Part shown: piece after piece, positions 1 through 11,397 of the stretch
Numbering within the stretch: position 1 is the first letter of the stretch
Layout: every line of letters begins with the position of its first letter
Origin: Abelmoschus esculentus
Taxonomy: Eukaryota; Streptophyta; Magnoliopsida; Malvales; Malvaceae
Assembly: GCA_035048815.1 (NCBI GenBank)
Contig: JAUCBN010000054.1
Location: 7,099,001-7,163,000 of the forward strand
Reading direction: 5' to 3'
Length of the DNA stretch: 64,000 nucleotides
The notes under the pieces: model-generated
Database searches by the model: none
What the model saw: the letters and a program-made list of their open reading frames with translations, nothing else
What the model was told of the DNA's origin: nothing
Made by a program: the position numbers and the translations under genes

Positions 1-734
1 AACGTTGTTGAATTGTGATTATTACATGGATAAAATTATCCCTTAAAAATTAACTTTAATAATCCAATTGATTCAACTTTTAATTTATGATTTGATCGAT
101 TAAATTGTATCGTCATTCATTTATTTCTCATTTTTAATTGTTTTCATTTTGGAATGATTATTTGCGGTTTATCTTAAACCATCAAACATATCAATTTTTG
201 ATTCAGTTATAATACAATTCTTGAAATAATATAATTATTCTTAAATGTATTTAGTCGAGTTGTAGGTATGAACAATAATAATGCATTAAGATTAATATGT
301 AATTGATTGATGACAAAGTATTGTTATTGACATAGAGATATCAAAATCAATATATAAGTATGTGTTAGAATATGACATATTGGACCAATCCATCTACCCA
401 TAGTTCGCACCACCAGGCTTGTTCGAGCCTCTTGCAAATTTAAATTTGTTCCTTTCCCAGTCGTAACTCGATTAACTGTTGGTCCGACACCTTCAAACCA
501 CTGCACTACTCATTGTTGAGTAGAAATCAACATACCTCTTAATCATGCCTCCTTCTATGGTCCTATTAAATTTTTTTAAATATTTAAATTCTAAATCATA
601 ATCTTAATTTTCTACATCCTCAACCCTAAAACCTACACCATAAAAATACACTCTACCTATAATTCCCTAAATCCTAACTACAACTCCTATCCTTGAACCT
701 TAAACCCTAAACTCATTAATCTAAAGAAAGGACA
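1..734. other. AT-rich intergenic DNA, no gene seen
   Basis: Only short, compositionally driven reading frames are present. The right part (about 560-720) is one copy of a dispersed repeat that is listed separately. I see no RNA gene or promoter that I can support. Confidence 0.6.
560..720 (+). repeat. Dispersed AT-rich repeat, copy A
   Basis: This stretch ends in a run of the type CCCTAAACC...TTCCCTAAATCCTAA and resembles 15495-15625 in the same orientation and 19250-19380 in the opposite orientation. Shared landmarks are an A/T tract, then ACACTATAAAAAATACA, then a CCCTAATTCCCTAAA block. The family is unnamed to me. The ACCCTAA words are not a telomere array because they are not tandem. 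Confidence 0.5.
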
Positions 735-1290
735 CTAATAAAAACACGATTCGAAGCAGATAGTAGCCCCCGAAATAGGCTTCCCCAACTTCCCAGCCAC
801 GTAGAACATCTTCAGCCGTAGAACATCTTCAGCCCCAAGCTCGCCACCCAGATCACTCAACAATCTAGCTTGTTGAATGTTGACCCGCAGCAGCCTTGCC
901 CGTAACAATGTCCTTGAACTAGGGACGGATTTGAGTTGCTGCTTGCACCTGTGCAGCCACTGCCGGTGCAGCCGTCTCACTCTCTTGTTGCAACACAATT
1001 CCAGTCGAATCACCTAAACAACTCCCTGCACCCTTCAAGTCAGCAGCCTCCTTCCCAACAGTCACTGAGTCTGCTTGGGTACCACGTCGCACATCACAAT
1101 ATCCATACTCGTGGTCATCGCAGCCTTTGCCACGGGATTTTCCGTATCCATCGTAACCACAACATGCTAAGAACCATCCCAAGCCGGGGAGGATTCAGAC
1201 ACATGCGGGACACTATCCGACGGCCGTCCAATCGGCTGGAGAGCGTTGAGATCATCAGGAATCCTGTTATTCTCGGATGGGAGCATAACT
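735..1290 (-). pseudogene. Unassigned GC-richer coding-like remnant
   Basis: This block is clearly richer in G+C than its flanks and has overlapping open frames on both strands, a frequent sign of former coding DNA. On the minus strand, short frames begin near 1290 (with a stretch reading IPDDLNALQPIG) and continue in other frames with text such as GKEAADLKGAGSC, so at least two frame changes or stops would be needed for one protein. I considered the N-terminal ORF of a plant LINE or zinc-knuckle retroelement, but no zinc knuckle or DUF4283 motif is visible. The function is unknown and coding status is doubtful. Confidence 0.25.
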
Positions 1291-1511
1291 AGGGTTTTTT
1301 ACTGAAAGAATCGTTAAACAAATGCAGGTTTTGATAAAAATAAAGAAAAATTCATAATACTTTTAATATTTAATATTTGTGAATATATTAAGATATTAAA
1401 GTAGTTTTATTTTTAATTTATTAGTAATATAACTTTTAACATACTAAAATACTAGTACTTGACTAGGATTCGTGTTTAATTTCTCAGATCCACAAGGATT
1501 CGAAAATTTAG

Positions 1512-1520
1512 TATATAAAA
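1512..1520 (+). promoter_or_regulatory. TATA box of the F-box/DUF295 pseudogene
   Basis: TATATAAAA lies 86 bases before the ATG at 1606, inside otherwise A/T-rich DNA. Position and sequence fit a plant core promoter. No functional evidence is available. Confidence 0.45.
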
Positions 1521-1605
1521 GACTAAAAGAGGGTGTTAGGCTCAAGGAAAACTAAATCAAACCCTCCTACCAAGGAAAACCATTCTTCTCGTCTCCAAGT
1601 TTCCG

Positions 1606-2719
1606 ATGGAAGAATCATCGATGAGTGTTCCCAATTGGGCTAATATTACTCATGATCTTTTAAGATTCATAGCAGACAAGACTCATTCAGTTAAAGATCT
1701 TGTCCGTATACGGCCTGCCGTTCTTGGCAAGCGTCTCTGGTGGATAAGAAACTCAACTTCCCCGTTTGTTTGAAGCTAATCGAGAGAGAAGACACTGACA
1801 AACGATGCTTTTACAGTACATCGGAGGAGATGTTCGAGCTGGATTTGCCAGAGATACGAGGAAGGAGATGCTGGGGAAGACCTTTTGGTTGGTTGGTCAT
1901 GTGGCATCGATGTCGAAATTTTAACCGTTTCATCCTTTGTCAAGAGCTAGCCTTCCCCTTCCTCCACTACGTACCTTCCCTGGCTATGACAGGGAAGGAT
2001 GGATCGATTGTCCCCCAGAAGAATATTGCAAGTATTTCTTAATAAACTTGATATTATCTTCGAGCCCTGAAGCTTCCGAGTCTGATTGTCTTGTTCTCTC
2101 AATATATTTGTGGGGCTTTTTAGCTTTTGCCAAACCAGGTGATACAACATGGACTCAGATTGATAATATCCTGGCACTTGACGCCATTTGTTTCAGAGGT
2201 AATTTGTATGTCTCAAGTATCAAATATGAGATTTTTGTGTGTGAAAATCTATATGGCTCTCATCCTAGAGCGGTACACTTTGCTCCATCGACTCCTCATA
2301 ACACTGATAGGCAATATCTATTTGATTTGGCTGGAAATCTTTGTGTTGCGGCTCGAGGCATCATACCATGTTATGATGATGATGGTGAAGAATATGCTAG
2401 GACAGTTGAATTTAAGATTTTCAAATTAGATCTTCGAACAAAGATCTGAGAAGAGAATTTTTCATTGGATGGTCATTCATTATTATTAGGGAATTGTTGT
2501 ACCTTCTCCATTCCGGCCGTTGATTACTCTGGTTGCAAGCCTAATTGTATTTACTTCACCGAAGATATTACTGAGTATTATCATACAAAAACTGGGAGTA
2601 CAGATATGGGTATCTACTATTATCGAAATATACGTAAAAGATATTATGAGGATGAAGATATAGATGAGTATTTGGAAGTTGTAGTGAAGGATTTCCCCAG
2701 CTCAGAAGACCTGAAACAG
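1606..2719 (+). pseudogene. F-box/DUF295 (KIB1-4 beta-propeller) pseudogene, 5' part
   Basis: Plant F-box/DUF295 proteins are SCF ubiquitin-ligase adaptors with an N-terminal F-box and a C-terminal beta-propeller-like domain. Here an F-box-like start (VPNWANITHDLLRFIADK) begins at ATG 1606. It is followed by the family signatures LPEIRGRRCWG and PFGWLV near 1850-1900, then SRASLPLPPLRTFPGYD near 1940-1990, and LGNCCTFSIPAVDYSG near 2484-2530. These lie in different frames: one shift falls between about 1700 and 1716, one or two more near 1897-1930, and an in-frame TGA sits at 2447-2449. The reading then runs to 2719, where a retrotransposon LTR begins. The last codons resume at 14910. The gene is dead; family assignment is good, exact paralog unknown. 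Confidence 0.82.
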
Positions 2720-2977
2720 TGTTATGAACCCACAATTCAAGGATGCGGGCAAAGTGAATATATAGGATGACGTACAACTTGTATCGACAGTTAATAGGGC
2801 AATTGGTCCATAACAAATTGTCCTATATATTAAAGGGTTGTAATGTTTGTTTTTCTTTATGTCAATTGTTATCAAAACTGTATTTTCCTTCTTATCTTCT
2901 TCTAAGAAATCTTCTTCTTTCTCTATTCTTATTTCTACACAGTAGTTAAGAACCAATTGCAGGATTTGTTCCTAACA
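2720..2977 (+). repeat. 5' LTR of the outer Gypsy element
   Basis: 258 bases, TG...CA ends, matching 14647-14904 apart from about 8 substitutions. It is followed by TTGGTGTTTCCATTGAGAGG, the expected place of a primer-binding site; I cannot assign the primer tRNA with confidence. Confidence 0.88.
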
Positions 2978-3005
2978 TTGGTGTTTCCATTGAGAGGCGA
3001 AACCC

Positions 3006-4163
3006 ATGACGACAATTGTCGAAATATATGAAGCAAATACAAGGATGATGAAACAAAATAGTGAGATGCTCCGAGAAATACTCAAACAGGTAAAATTGTT
3101 GTCGGCTCATCTCGGTATAGTGGATGAATGTGAAATCAATGAAGCCAAAGAAGTTCTGACCAACCAAGAAGACTCAATCTCAGAGATCCACCAGGTATTT
3201 GACGAATTATCAAACCCAACTAACATTGAAATTATCGATCTACCAGGAGAAGTTATGGTTAAGCAAAACAACCCAAACACAATGATCCACCATGTGTTCG
3301 ACGAATTCTCTTCAACAAAGGACACTGAAATTATCGATCCGATTCAGGTCAATAGGAGAGATGGATTTCAAAATGATATAGCAATGACTCAGGGTCGTTC
3401 TGAAATGACATTGTTGTTGCACACTGCCAAAGAATCATATTATATGGACCATGGGGTACAAGGGATTATAAATCAGATTCCCCCTCGACAGAAGGTATAT
3501 AAACGAATAGAAATGCACGAAATTTCTATTCCAAGATACGCCCTTGCAAGTCGAGAAGAACCATACCAAGTGTTAAATTATTTTATTGAAGAAAAGGATT
3601 ATGTTGAGGTCCATAGAAATCGGTTTTGGAAGCCATATTTGGAGAAGCATGTTGATGGAGATACTCATAACATGTTGATCTATTGCCTATCTTCAGGAAA
3701 AGAAGACATGAAGAATGTGTTTAGAAAGATAGAGAACAGATCAAGGGTACTCCATTCGAATGTTAAAAGAGTAAGACGAGATGGTTCGTACATATACGAA
3801 GAGTTTAAGCTAATAGAAGGAACATATGTCGAGGTCTATACTATTAGCTCCAAACATGTTCATGCAGAGGTTATAAAGTCTCTTGTTGTGAACGAAGTTA
3901 TTAGGCCTAAAAGCAATTTGGAGAAAAAGAAAGACGACTCAAGAAAGTTTTGTGTTGATAATCGAGCTGTGAATTTCACTACAATCAATGATCGTTTTTC
4001 TATTCTTGCTATTGTTGAGTTGATCGACAAATTGGATGAAATGAAGGTGTTTTCCAAATCTGGTATGTTTGCTCGTTACTGCCAAATTCAAGTAAAATTA
4101 GAGGATTTGTGTAAAAATGTCTTTCGATCATTTGTTGAGAAATATAAATTCTTGATCATGGCC
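3006..4163 (+). pseudogene. Outer-element gag-like and RT N-terminal remnant
   Basis: An open frame starts at ATG 3006 shortly after the 5' LTR. Its N-terminus (MTTIVEIYEANTRMMKQN, then MLREILKQV) looks like a coiled-coil-forming Gag start. From about residue 290 it resembles Gypsy reverse transcriptase: VVNEVIRPKSN, then FCVDNRAVN where the family has a Y-R-x-L-N box, and KYKFLIMA just before the insertion of the inner element at 4164. No Gag zinc knuckle or protease active site is visible between them, so a large internal deletion is inferred. The frame is open up to the insertion point, which is unusual given the loss of key residues. Confidence 0.65.
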
Positions 4164-6440
4164 TGTAACACCCCAAATTATTCCCAATTTAAAATTTTCT
4201 AATTATGGATAACCCTAAATTTAAAACCCTAGAAATTTAAGAATTTAAGTGAGAGATCATATGTTGGCTAGGTGATTTAATTGAATAAATTCGGAGTTTG
4301 GGGATTAATTCTAAATTTTTGGTGACCTTTTTGAATATGTTATAAAATGGATTGACTAATTTGCGAACCCTGAGAAGTACAAGGTTGAACCTTGTATTTT
4401 ACCCGTGAATTTTACATTTAACCTTCTTTTAGCCGAATACAATTTCATTATTTTTTTTGTATCGGCAGTCATTACGCTATATTTTCCCAAAGTCTTATCT
4501 TTTCGTTCAAATCTTCATACCCTTTTGTTTTTATCGTTCGAAATTCCATCGACTAGATCACGACAAGTCGTTCGCTACCGCTTTGCAAGGTAATCTAGTT
4601 TTATAATGTTAATGGGTAACCTTGAAGAGTTGTTTTACGTGTTAGTTGTATCTGAATGGGGGAAATCGTTGTAAATTTATTTATTAGATTCATGGTAAAA
4701 GATCCATGTTTGTGTTGCGCAAAAATATGTAGATGAAGAATGAAAAATATTTTTGATTCTGTCAATTTCTTTCAAGAGCAAGAAGCCATGGATTTGATAT
4801 TTGTATGATGGAAAAATCCTTAGTGGTTCACAGTGAGTGTTTCGATTCATGTTTTATATCAGTGTCTAGATATTGAAGGTGAGGGAAAAGAAATTGTAAT
4901 TGATTTTTGGGATTTCTAAAGCAAACCACGTGAATGGTGGTTTATGGATTTCATGGGAAAGGAATTGTGGGGAAATTCAAGGGATTAAGGAGTTCACTGG
5001 AATGTTAGGGAATAGATTTAATTATTCTTTGGTTATCTCACGCGATTTAAGTAAGGAAGAAACCAATCGAATATGTTTCTATTAGATTAAAGATATTTTA
5101 CTTAGATTTAAAGATTTATTTAATTTTACAATTATGGGAATATTCGTATCATTACCTTGATTCGAATATTTTTATTATTTCAGACGACGTTGACTCAGAG
5201 AACGAGATCGTACCTCCACCTCCACCTCCTGTTCAGAATACTCCAGAAAATCCTTCACGAGCTACACGTGAGTTTTAGTGGATTTATATTTCGTTATGGT
5301 TGAGTTTTAGAATTTTATTGTTAATTTTAGGAATATTTGTAGGACCTAATCCTGTTAGAGCTAGAGATAATTCAAATCGAGGAAAACGTCATCGTCAACA
5401 TTAGAGCTATGACCTTAGAGGTGCGTTCTCTTATTTGGTACTATATGTGTTCTTCTAAAATTAAATATATTTTTGTGACATGCTTGACATTTGATTTGAG
5501 AATAATTGTGGTTTATAGCATGTCTAGTTTCGGTATTGTGACTCTGATTGTGCACTTGTGTTAACATGCATACATGTCATTATGATTTGAGGAAAATATG
5601 TAAAAACTTTCAGATATTGAGATTTCGCACTTTTATGATTTTATTATCTTGTGAATATGAGATTTCGGATATACTATAATTTTGGATATTTTGATATCGG
5701 ATCTTGTCGGAATTATTTTCGGATTTTCAAGTCATGATACATTAACATGTGTGCATCGGGTGGTATTTGTGTACGGAGGAAGTTGTGGCAGCCTTTCGGT
5801 TCGGAAGCCCTAAGACCACTTTCGGATTTTGGTGACGATATAGGTGAGGGTTCTGGGAAACTCCTCCATTCAGACTGGTGACGATGTAGTTGGGATTTGT
5901 GCACTCTACATGACATCATTTCATGCATCATGATTCGCATTTATTTGTTATTTAACACTTGAGAAATTATTTTTAAGAAGAAAATTTTTAATATATATAT
6001 TTTTGATGTGATGCACCATAGAGACACATTGAGTTTTACGACTCACTCCCCTACTTTTCTCCTTACAGATACTTTTGATCCTTAGACGCCTCGGTACCAG
6101 GAGAACATCTCAGATTTTCGGATTTTTATTATATTTCAGTATGGGTTACTATTATCGGATTTAGTCATCTTATTTAAATTATGATATTTATTTGGGATTT
6201 GTTACAATTGGACTTGAAATCTTTTGGGACTTATTTAGAATTTTAGTGCATGCCTTATATTAATTTTTATATTTATTTGGATAAGTATTCTTATTTTACT
6301 TTTGATATAAAATCATTTATTTGGATTTTTGGAGGATATTTATTTTTAAATGGATGATATTTTAATCGTTTTGGAAACTAAATTTCTATATTGACCCCTG
6401 AATTTTAGTCAAACCTTATAACCTGATAATAGGGGTTACA
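4164..6440 (+). repeat. 5' LTR of the inner chromovirus
   Basis: 2277 bases, TG...CA ends, followed four bases later by the primer-binding site. The first about 1.59 kb is identical to the 3' LTR except for one base; nearly all differences fall in the last about 0.7 kb. Confidence 0.95.
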
Positions 6441-6445
6441 TTTAT

Positions 6446-6457
6446 TGGTATCAGAGC
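6446..6457 (+). other. Primer-binding site (initiator tRNA-Met type)
   Basis: TGGTATCAGAGC lies five bases after the 5' LTR. It is the standard complement of the 3' end of plant initiator tRNA-Met used to prime minus-strand synthesis. Confidence 0.88.
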
Positions 6458-6674
6458 CTGGTTCAACACTCGGACTGTAAGGCTTACTACGTGATTTTAT
6501 AACTTTTCTAATTTCGGGCATGCATTAATTGATTTTGAGTAATATTAGGGATTTCTATGTTATTATCGGTTTTTTTTCTTTTCTTAATAATTTTTTTATT
6601 TTAAATTGACTTTTAAATCTGAGACTCCGGTACCGAAACTTACCTTAGATTATTATTTTTGTAGATTCTTGATA

Positions 6675-7943
6675 ATGCCACCTCGTAGGAGTGTTAGGCT
6701 TGCTTCGGATAGGGGCCGAGGCCGAGGCCATACTACTGCCACGGTTAGTGAACCACCACCTGTTGTTGGTCACATGGAAAATCCTGAGGAGTTACCTGTT
6801 GTTGAGGAGGAAGAACATCATTCTGAAGGGCAACAAACCACTGGTGGGATTCCTCAAGATCACCAGAATTTTGGTGAGGATATGTTTGGTTCAGAAGATA
6901 GTCAGACAGTGGAGATGGATAGTACCGTTGTGAATCGGGAACTCTTGAACTATCTACAGAGACAATCAGAGGGTGCTAGAGAGCCTATTTCCACTACATT
7001 TTTGTGTGCTGGTATGAAGGTTTTTGAGGGGGTGTCCAGTGCACACCCTTCTGTGGCTGAGTTATGGTTGGAGGATCTTGAGAGGTTGTTTGAGGAAATG
7101 GACTATCCTACTGAAAATAAGATGAGAGCTGCGGTTTCTCTATTACACGGTGAGGCACAACGTTGGTGGAAAACTGAGCGTAGGTTGATTCCGGCTGACC
7201 AGTTAAATTGGGAAACTTTTAGAGATGTATTTAAAAGTCGCTATGTGGGTGAGCAATATCTTGCAGACCGTCGTCAGGAGTTTTTAGATCTTAAGCAACA
7301 TAATATGTCAGTGACTGAGTATGAGATACGGTTTTTAGAGTTGGCTTAGTATGCACCAGGGGTTATTGATACAGAGAAAGAAAAGTGTCGTTGTTTCTTG
7401 AGGGGTCTTTCTATTCCAATCCAGAGTCAAGTTGCTCCACATGAGGATGTTACATTTAATCGACTGGTTAACCAAGCCAAAACAGTTGAGAGGATGAAAT
7501 CTCTCAAAGAGAGTGAACGGACTCGTGATAAGGATCGAGGTAGGAAAAAATCATACTCGACAGTTCAGACTGGTTATACAGGATATACTGGGAAGAGAGT
7601 GAGAGAGGAGTCCATTCAGCAGGGTTCTCAAAGGGTGAGACAGACAATGTCTTCTAACAGTGGAGTTGGTTCTACACTTTCTCAGCCTGCACCAAAGTGC
7701 TCCTTTTGTAACAAGCAACATTTTGGAGAGTGTCGTAGGAAGTCTGGTGCATGTTTTAGGTGTGGCTCTCATGACCATCTTTTCAGATCGTGCCCTTATC
7801 CCCGTACAGATGCTACTGGTAGGGGTCAATCTCAGGCTACGGTTCAGGCATCTAGTGGTGGTAGAGGACAGGGACGACCTGCCGCTCAGAGTGCAGCTAG
7901 TAGGGGTAAACCCGTTCAAAGTGGTGGTGCAGTTGGATCTTGA
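6675..7943 (+). pseudogene. Inner chromovirus gag, interrupted
   Basis: Gag forms the virus-like particle. The ATG at 6675 starts MPPRRSVRLASDRGRGRG, a basic N-terminus. The capsid core lies at about 6990-7420, with WLEDLERLF and AQRWWKTE typical of retrotransposon Gag. A C-x2-C-x4-H-x4-C knuckle (CFRCGSHDHLFRSC) lies at about 7752-7796. An in-frame TAG at 7347-7349 cuts the capsid domain and a TGA at 7941-7943 separates it from protease. The frame is otherwise continuous with pol. An upstream in-frame extension to 6606 exists, but MPPRRS is the usual start. Confidence 0.88.
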
Positions 7944-10900
7944 GTTAGACAGCCGGGATTAGTTTATGCTACCGGAGCTCATGCAGATCGCGATCAGCCT
8001 GATGTTATAGCGGGTACTTTCTCTTTACATTCTATTCCGTACTTTGCTTTACTTGATATTGGTTCCATACATTCGTATATTGCGAGTGCGATGTCTGGTG
8101 GGATAGAGGTTCCAGTTGAGAAAACTGATTATGTGGTAACTGTTCAGAGTCCGGTGGGAGAACCGATTGAGGTTGGTAGAATTTATAGAAATTGTCCTCT
8201 TGAAGTTCAAAGGGAGGTATTTCCCGCTAATCTGATAGAACTTCCATTCAAGGAGTTCGATCTTATTCTTGGTATGGGCTGGCTAACCTTGCATCGAGTT
8301 AATTTAGATTGTGAGAAGAAGAGAGCAACCTTAAAAACTATGGAGGGTCGAGAGGTAGTTCTTGTGGGTGAGCGTACAGGTTTTATGTCTAATGTGATAT
8401 CGGCTCTCAAAGCTAAGAAGATGATGAAGAAAGGTTCTGTAGCCTATCTAGCTTATATCCTAGACCCGAGGCAGGGTAATTCTGAGATTGATAAGATTCC
8501 AGTGGTAAGGGACTTTCCGGACGTTTTCCTAGAAGAATTGCCTGGTGTTCCACCAAGACGTGCTGAGATGGAGTTTGGCATCGAAGTTTATCCAGGTACA
8601 GCTCCTGTGTCTATGGCACCTTACCGGATGGCTCCTAAAGAGCTTAAGGAATTGAAGATTCAGCTGCAAGAGTTGTTAGATAGAGGGTTTATCCGCCCTA
8701 GTGTTTCACCTTGGGGAGCTCCTGTTCTCTTTGTAAAGAAGAAGGATGGGACACTTCGTTTGTGTATTGATTATCGAAAGTTGAATAAGTTAACAATCAA
8801 GAATAAGTATCCCCTTCCTCGGATTGATGACCTCTTTGATTAATTCCGGGGTGCTACCATGTTTTCTAAGATAGACCTGAGGTCTGGTTACTACCAACTT
8901 AAGGTTAAGGATTCTGACGTATTTAAAACTGCTTTCCGAACACGTTACGACCATTATGAATTTCTTGTTATGCCTTTCGGATTGACTAATGCTCTAGCCG
9001 CATTTATGTATATGATGAATAGGGTGTTTCAACCTTACTTAGACCAGTTTATTGTAGTATTCATTGATGATATCCTTATTTAATCAAAATCTAAGGCTGA
9101 ACATGAGGATCATCTTAGGGTTGCATTACAGACTCTAAGAGAGAATCAACTTTATGCAAAATTCAGCAAGTGTGAATTCTGGTTGAGAGAAGTGACATTT
9201 CTAGGGCATATAGTTTCTGCCAAAGGGATTCAAGTTGATCGAAACAAAATTGAAGCTATTTTGGGCTGGAAGCAACCTAAGAATGTTTTTGAGATCCGTA
9301 GTTTCTTGGGTTTAGCTGGTTATTATCGGAGGTTTGTAGAAGGTTTCTCGATCATTGCAGGTCCGTTAACCAAGCTTTTAAGAAAGAGCGTTCCTTTCGT
9401 TTGGGGTGAGGCTCAACAAGCTAGTTTTGAAAAATTAAAGACAGTTTTGACTGAAGCACCGGTTTTAATTCAGCCCGAGCCTAGAAAAGCCTTTACGGTT
9501 TATAGTGATGCATCTCACTCTGGGTTGGGATGTGTTCTCATGCAGGATGGTAAGGTAATAGCTTATGCGTCTCGACAATTGAAACCGCATGAGTGTAATT
9601 ACCCGACCCATGACCTTGAGTTAGCTGCAGTTATCTTTGCTCTTAAGATCTGGAGACACTACCTCTATGGAGAGAAGTGTTACATTTATACGGATCATAA
9701 GAGTCTGAAATACCTCCTTACTCAAAAGGAGCTTAATTTGAGATAACGACGTTGGCTAGAGCTTCTGAAAGATTACGACTGCGAGATTGAGTATCATTCA
9801 GGTAAAGCTAATATTGTAGCCGATGCCCTTAGTCGTAGTGCTATCTCTGATTTGAGAGCTTTATTTACTCGTTTGAGCCTGTTTGAGGATAACAGCATTC
9901 TAGCCGAGCTTCGGGTTGTGCCTAATTTAATTTCTGAGATTAGGGCTGAACAACCTACTGATGCATTTTTATCTCACCATATGCGAGAAGTAAGGGAAGG
10001 AACATCTAGGGATTTCTCTATTAATCAGGAAGATGTTCTTTGTTTCAGAGGGCGGTACTGTATTCCGAGAGATTCTGGATTAAAACAAGTTATTCTTCGG
10101 GAGGCTCATGATAGTCCATATTCCATGCATCCTGGTGGGGACAAGATGCATAAGAACCTCCGTGAACAATATTGGTGGAAGGGACTTAAGCGTGATGTGG
10201 TTGATTTTGTTGCGAAATGTCTCACTTGTCAAAACGTGAAAGCCGAACATCAGCGTCCATCTGGGTTACTTCAGCATATTGAAATTCCTCAATGGAAGTG
10301 GGAGAGGGTAACTATGGATTTTGTTAGTGGTCTACCTTTGACTCCGTAAAAAAAAAGATTCTATTTGGGTTGTTGTAGACCGTCTCACCAAGTCTGCACA
10401 CTTTATTCCAGTTCGAGTTGACTATTCCTTGAGTAAGTTGGCTCGTTTATATATTGTTGATATTGTGAGACTTCATGGGGTGCCACTTTCTATTATTTCT
10501 GATCGTGAACCGAGGTTTACATCTAAGTTCTGAAAGTCTCTTCATACTGCTTTGGGTACTAAATTGAGTTTCAGTACGGCATACCACCCTCAGACTGATG
10601 GTCAATCTGAGCGTGTAATTCAGGTCCTGGAGGACATGTTGAGAGGTTGTGTGATGGAGTATCGAGGTAGCTGGGAGGACTTCCTACCACTTGCTGAATT
10701 TGCGTATAATAATAGTTATCAAACTAGTATTCAAATGTCACCTTTTGAGGCTCTTTATGGACGGAGGTGTCGTACTCCTATTGGTTGGACTGAATTGACT
10801 GAACATAGATATTTGGGTCCAGATATTATTCAAGAGGCTGAACAGACCGTTAGATTGATTCGAGAACGGCTTAAGGCTGCCTTTGACAGACAAAAGTCTT

Positions 10901-11385
10901 ATGCTGACTTGAAGCGTCGAGAAGTTGAGTTTAATGTAGGGGATGAGGTTTTCTTGAAAGTATCTCCATGGAGGAAGGTACTTAGTTTTGGACGGAGAGG
11001 GAAACTAAGTCCACGTTTTATTGAGCCTTATCGGATTCTTCGTCGAGTGGGACCAATTGCTTATCAGCTTGAGTTACCCTCAGAGCTTGAGCGCATTCAT
11101 GATGTTTTCCACGTTTCTATGTTGAGACGTTACAGATCAGATCCGTCCCATATCATTCCTATTGAGGAAATCGAGGTTCAACCAGATTTGAGTTATGATG
11201 AAGAACCCGTGGAAGTCATTGAACAAGATAAGAAGGTCCTTAGAAGGAAAACTATTAAAATGGTTAAGGTACGATGGAGCAGGAGAGGTTACGAGGAGGC
11301 TACATGGGAGCCCAAGGCACTTATCAAAGCTCAATACCCCCATCTTTTTGCTCCAGGTAAATTTCGAGGTCGAAATTTCTTTTAA
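7944..11385 (+). pseudogene. Inner chromovirus pol: protease, RT, RNase H, integrase, chromodomain
   Basis: In order: an aspartic protease at about 8040-8110, whose active site reads LLDIGS, with isoleucine where D-T/S-G is expected; RT at about 8560-9083, keeping LCIDYRKLNK and FIDDILI; RNase H at about 9490-9740 (TVYSDAS, YTDHKSL); integrase with an H-H-C-C zinc finger near 10108-10230 and the catalytic region from MDFVSGLP to QSERVIQ; and a chromodomain at about 11190-11385 (VRWSRRGYEEATWEP). In-frame stops: TAA 8841, TAA 9081, TAA 9744, TAA 10347 and TGA 10531 (first bases). A frameshift lies in an A run at 10348-10356. The chromodomain normally steers integration to heterochromatin. The protein cannot be made intact. 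Confidence 0.92.
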
Positions 11386-11397
11386 GGGAGAGGGAGT
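11384..11397 (+). other. Polypurine tract of the inner chromovirus
   Basis: AAGGGAGAGGGAGT directly abuts the TG of the 3' LTR; such a tract primes plus-strand synthesis. Confidence 0.85.

Noticed and set aside
600..720. AAACCCTAA-like words suggesting telomeric repeats
   Set aside because: They are scattered, not tandem, and belong to a dispersed repeat.
936..1292. A 118-codon plus-strand frame
   Set aside because: It overlaps other frames on both strands, shows no recognisable domain, and the minus strand looks at least as coding-like.
4405..5085. Two small open frames in the 5' LTR repeated exactly in the 3' LTR (11639-11827, 12134-12319)
   Set aside because: They are identical only because the LTRs are nearly identical. 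They have no coding signature and match no protein I know.
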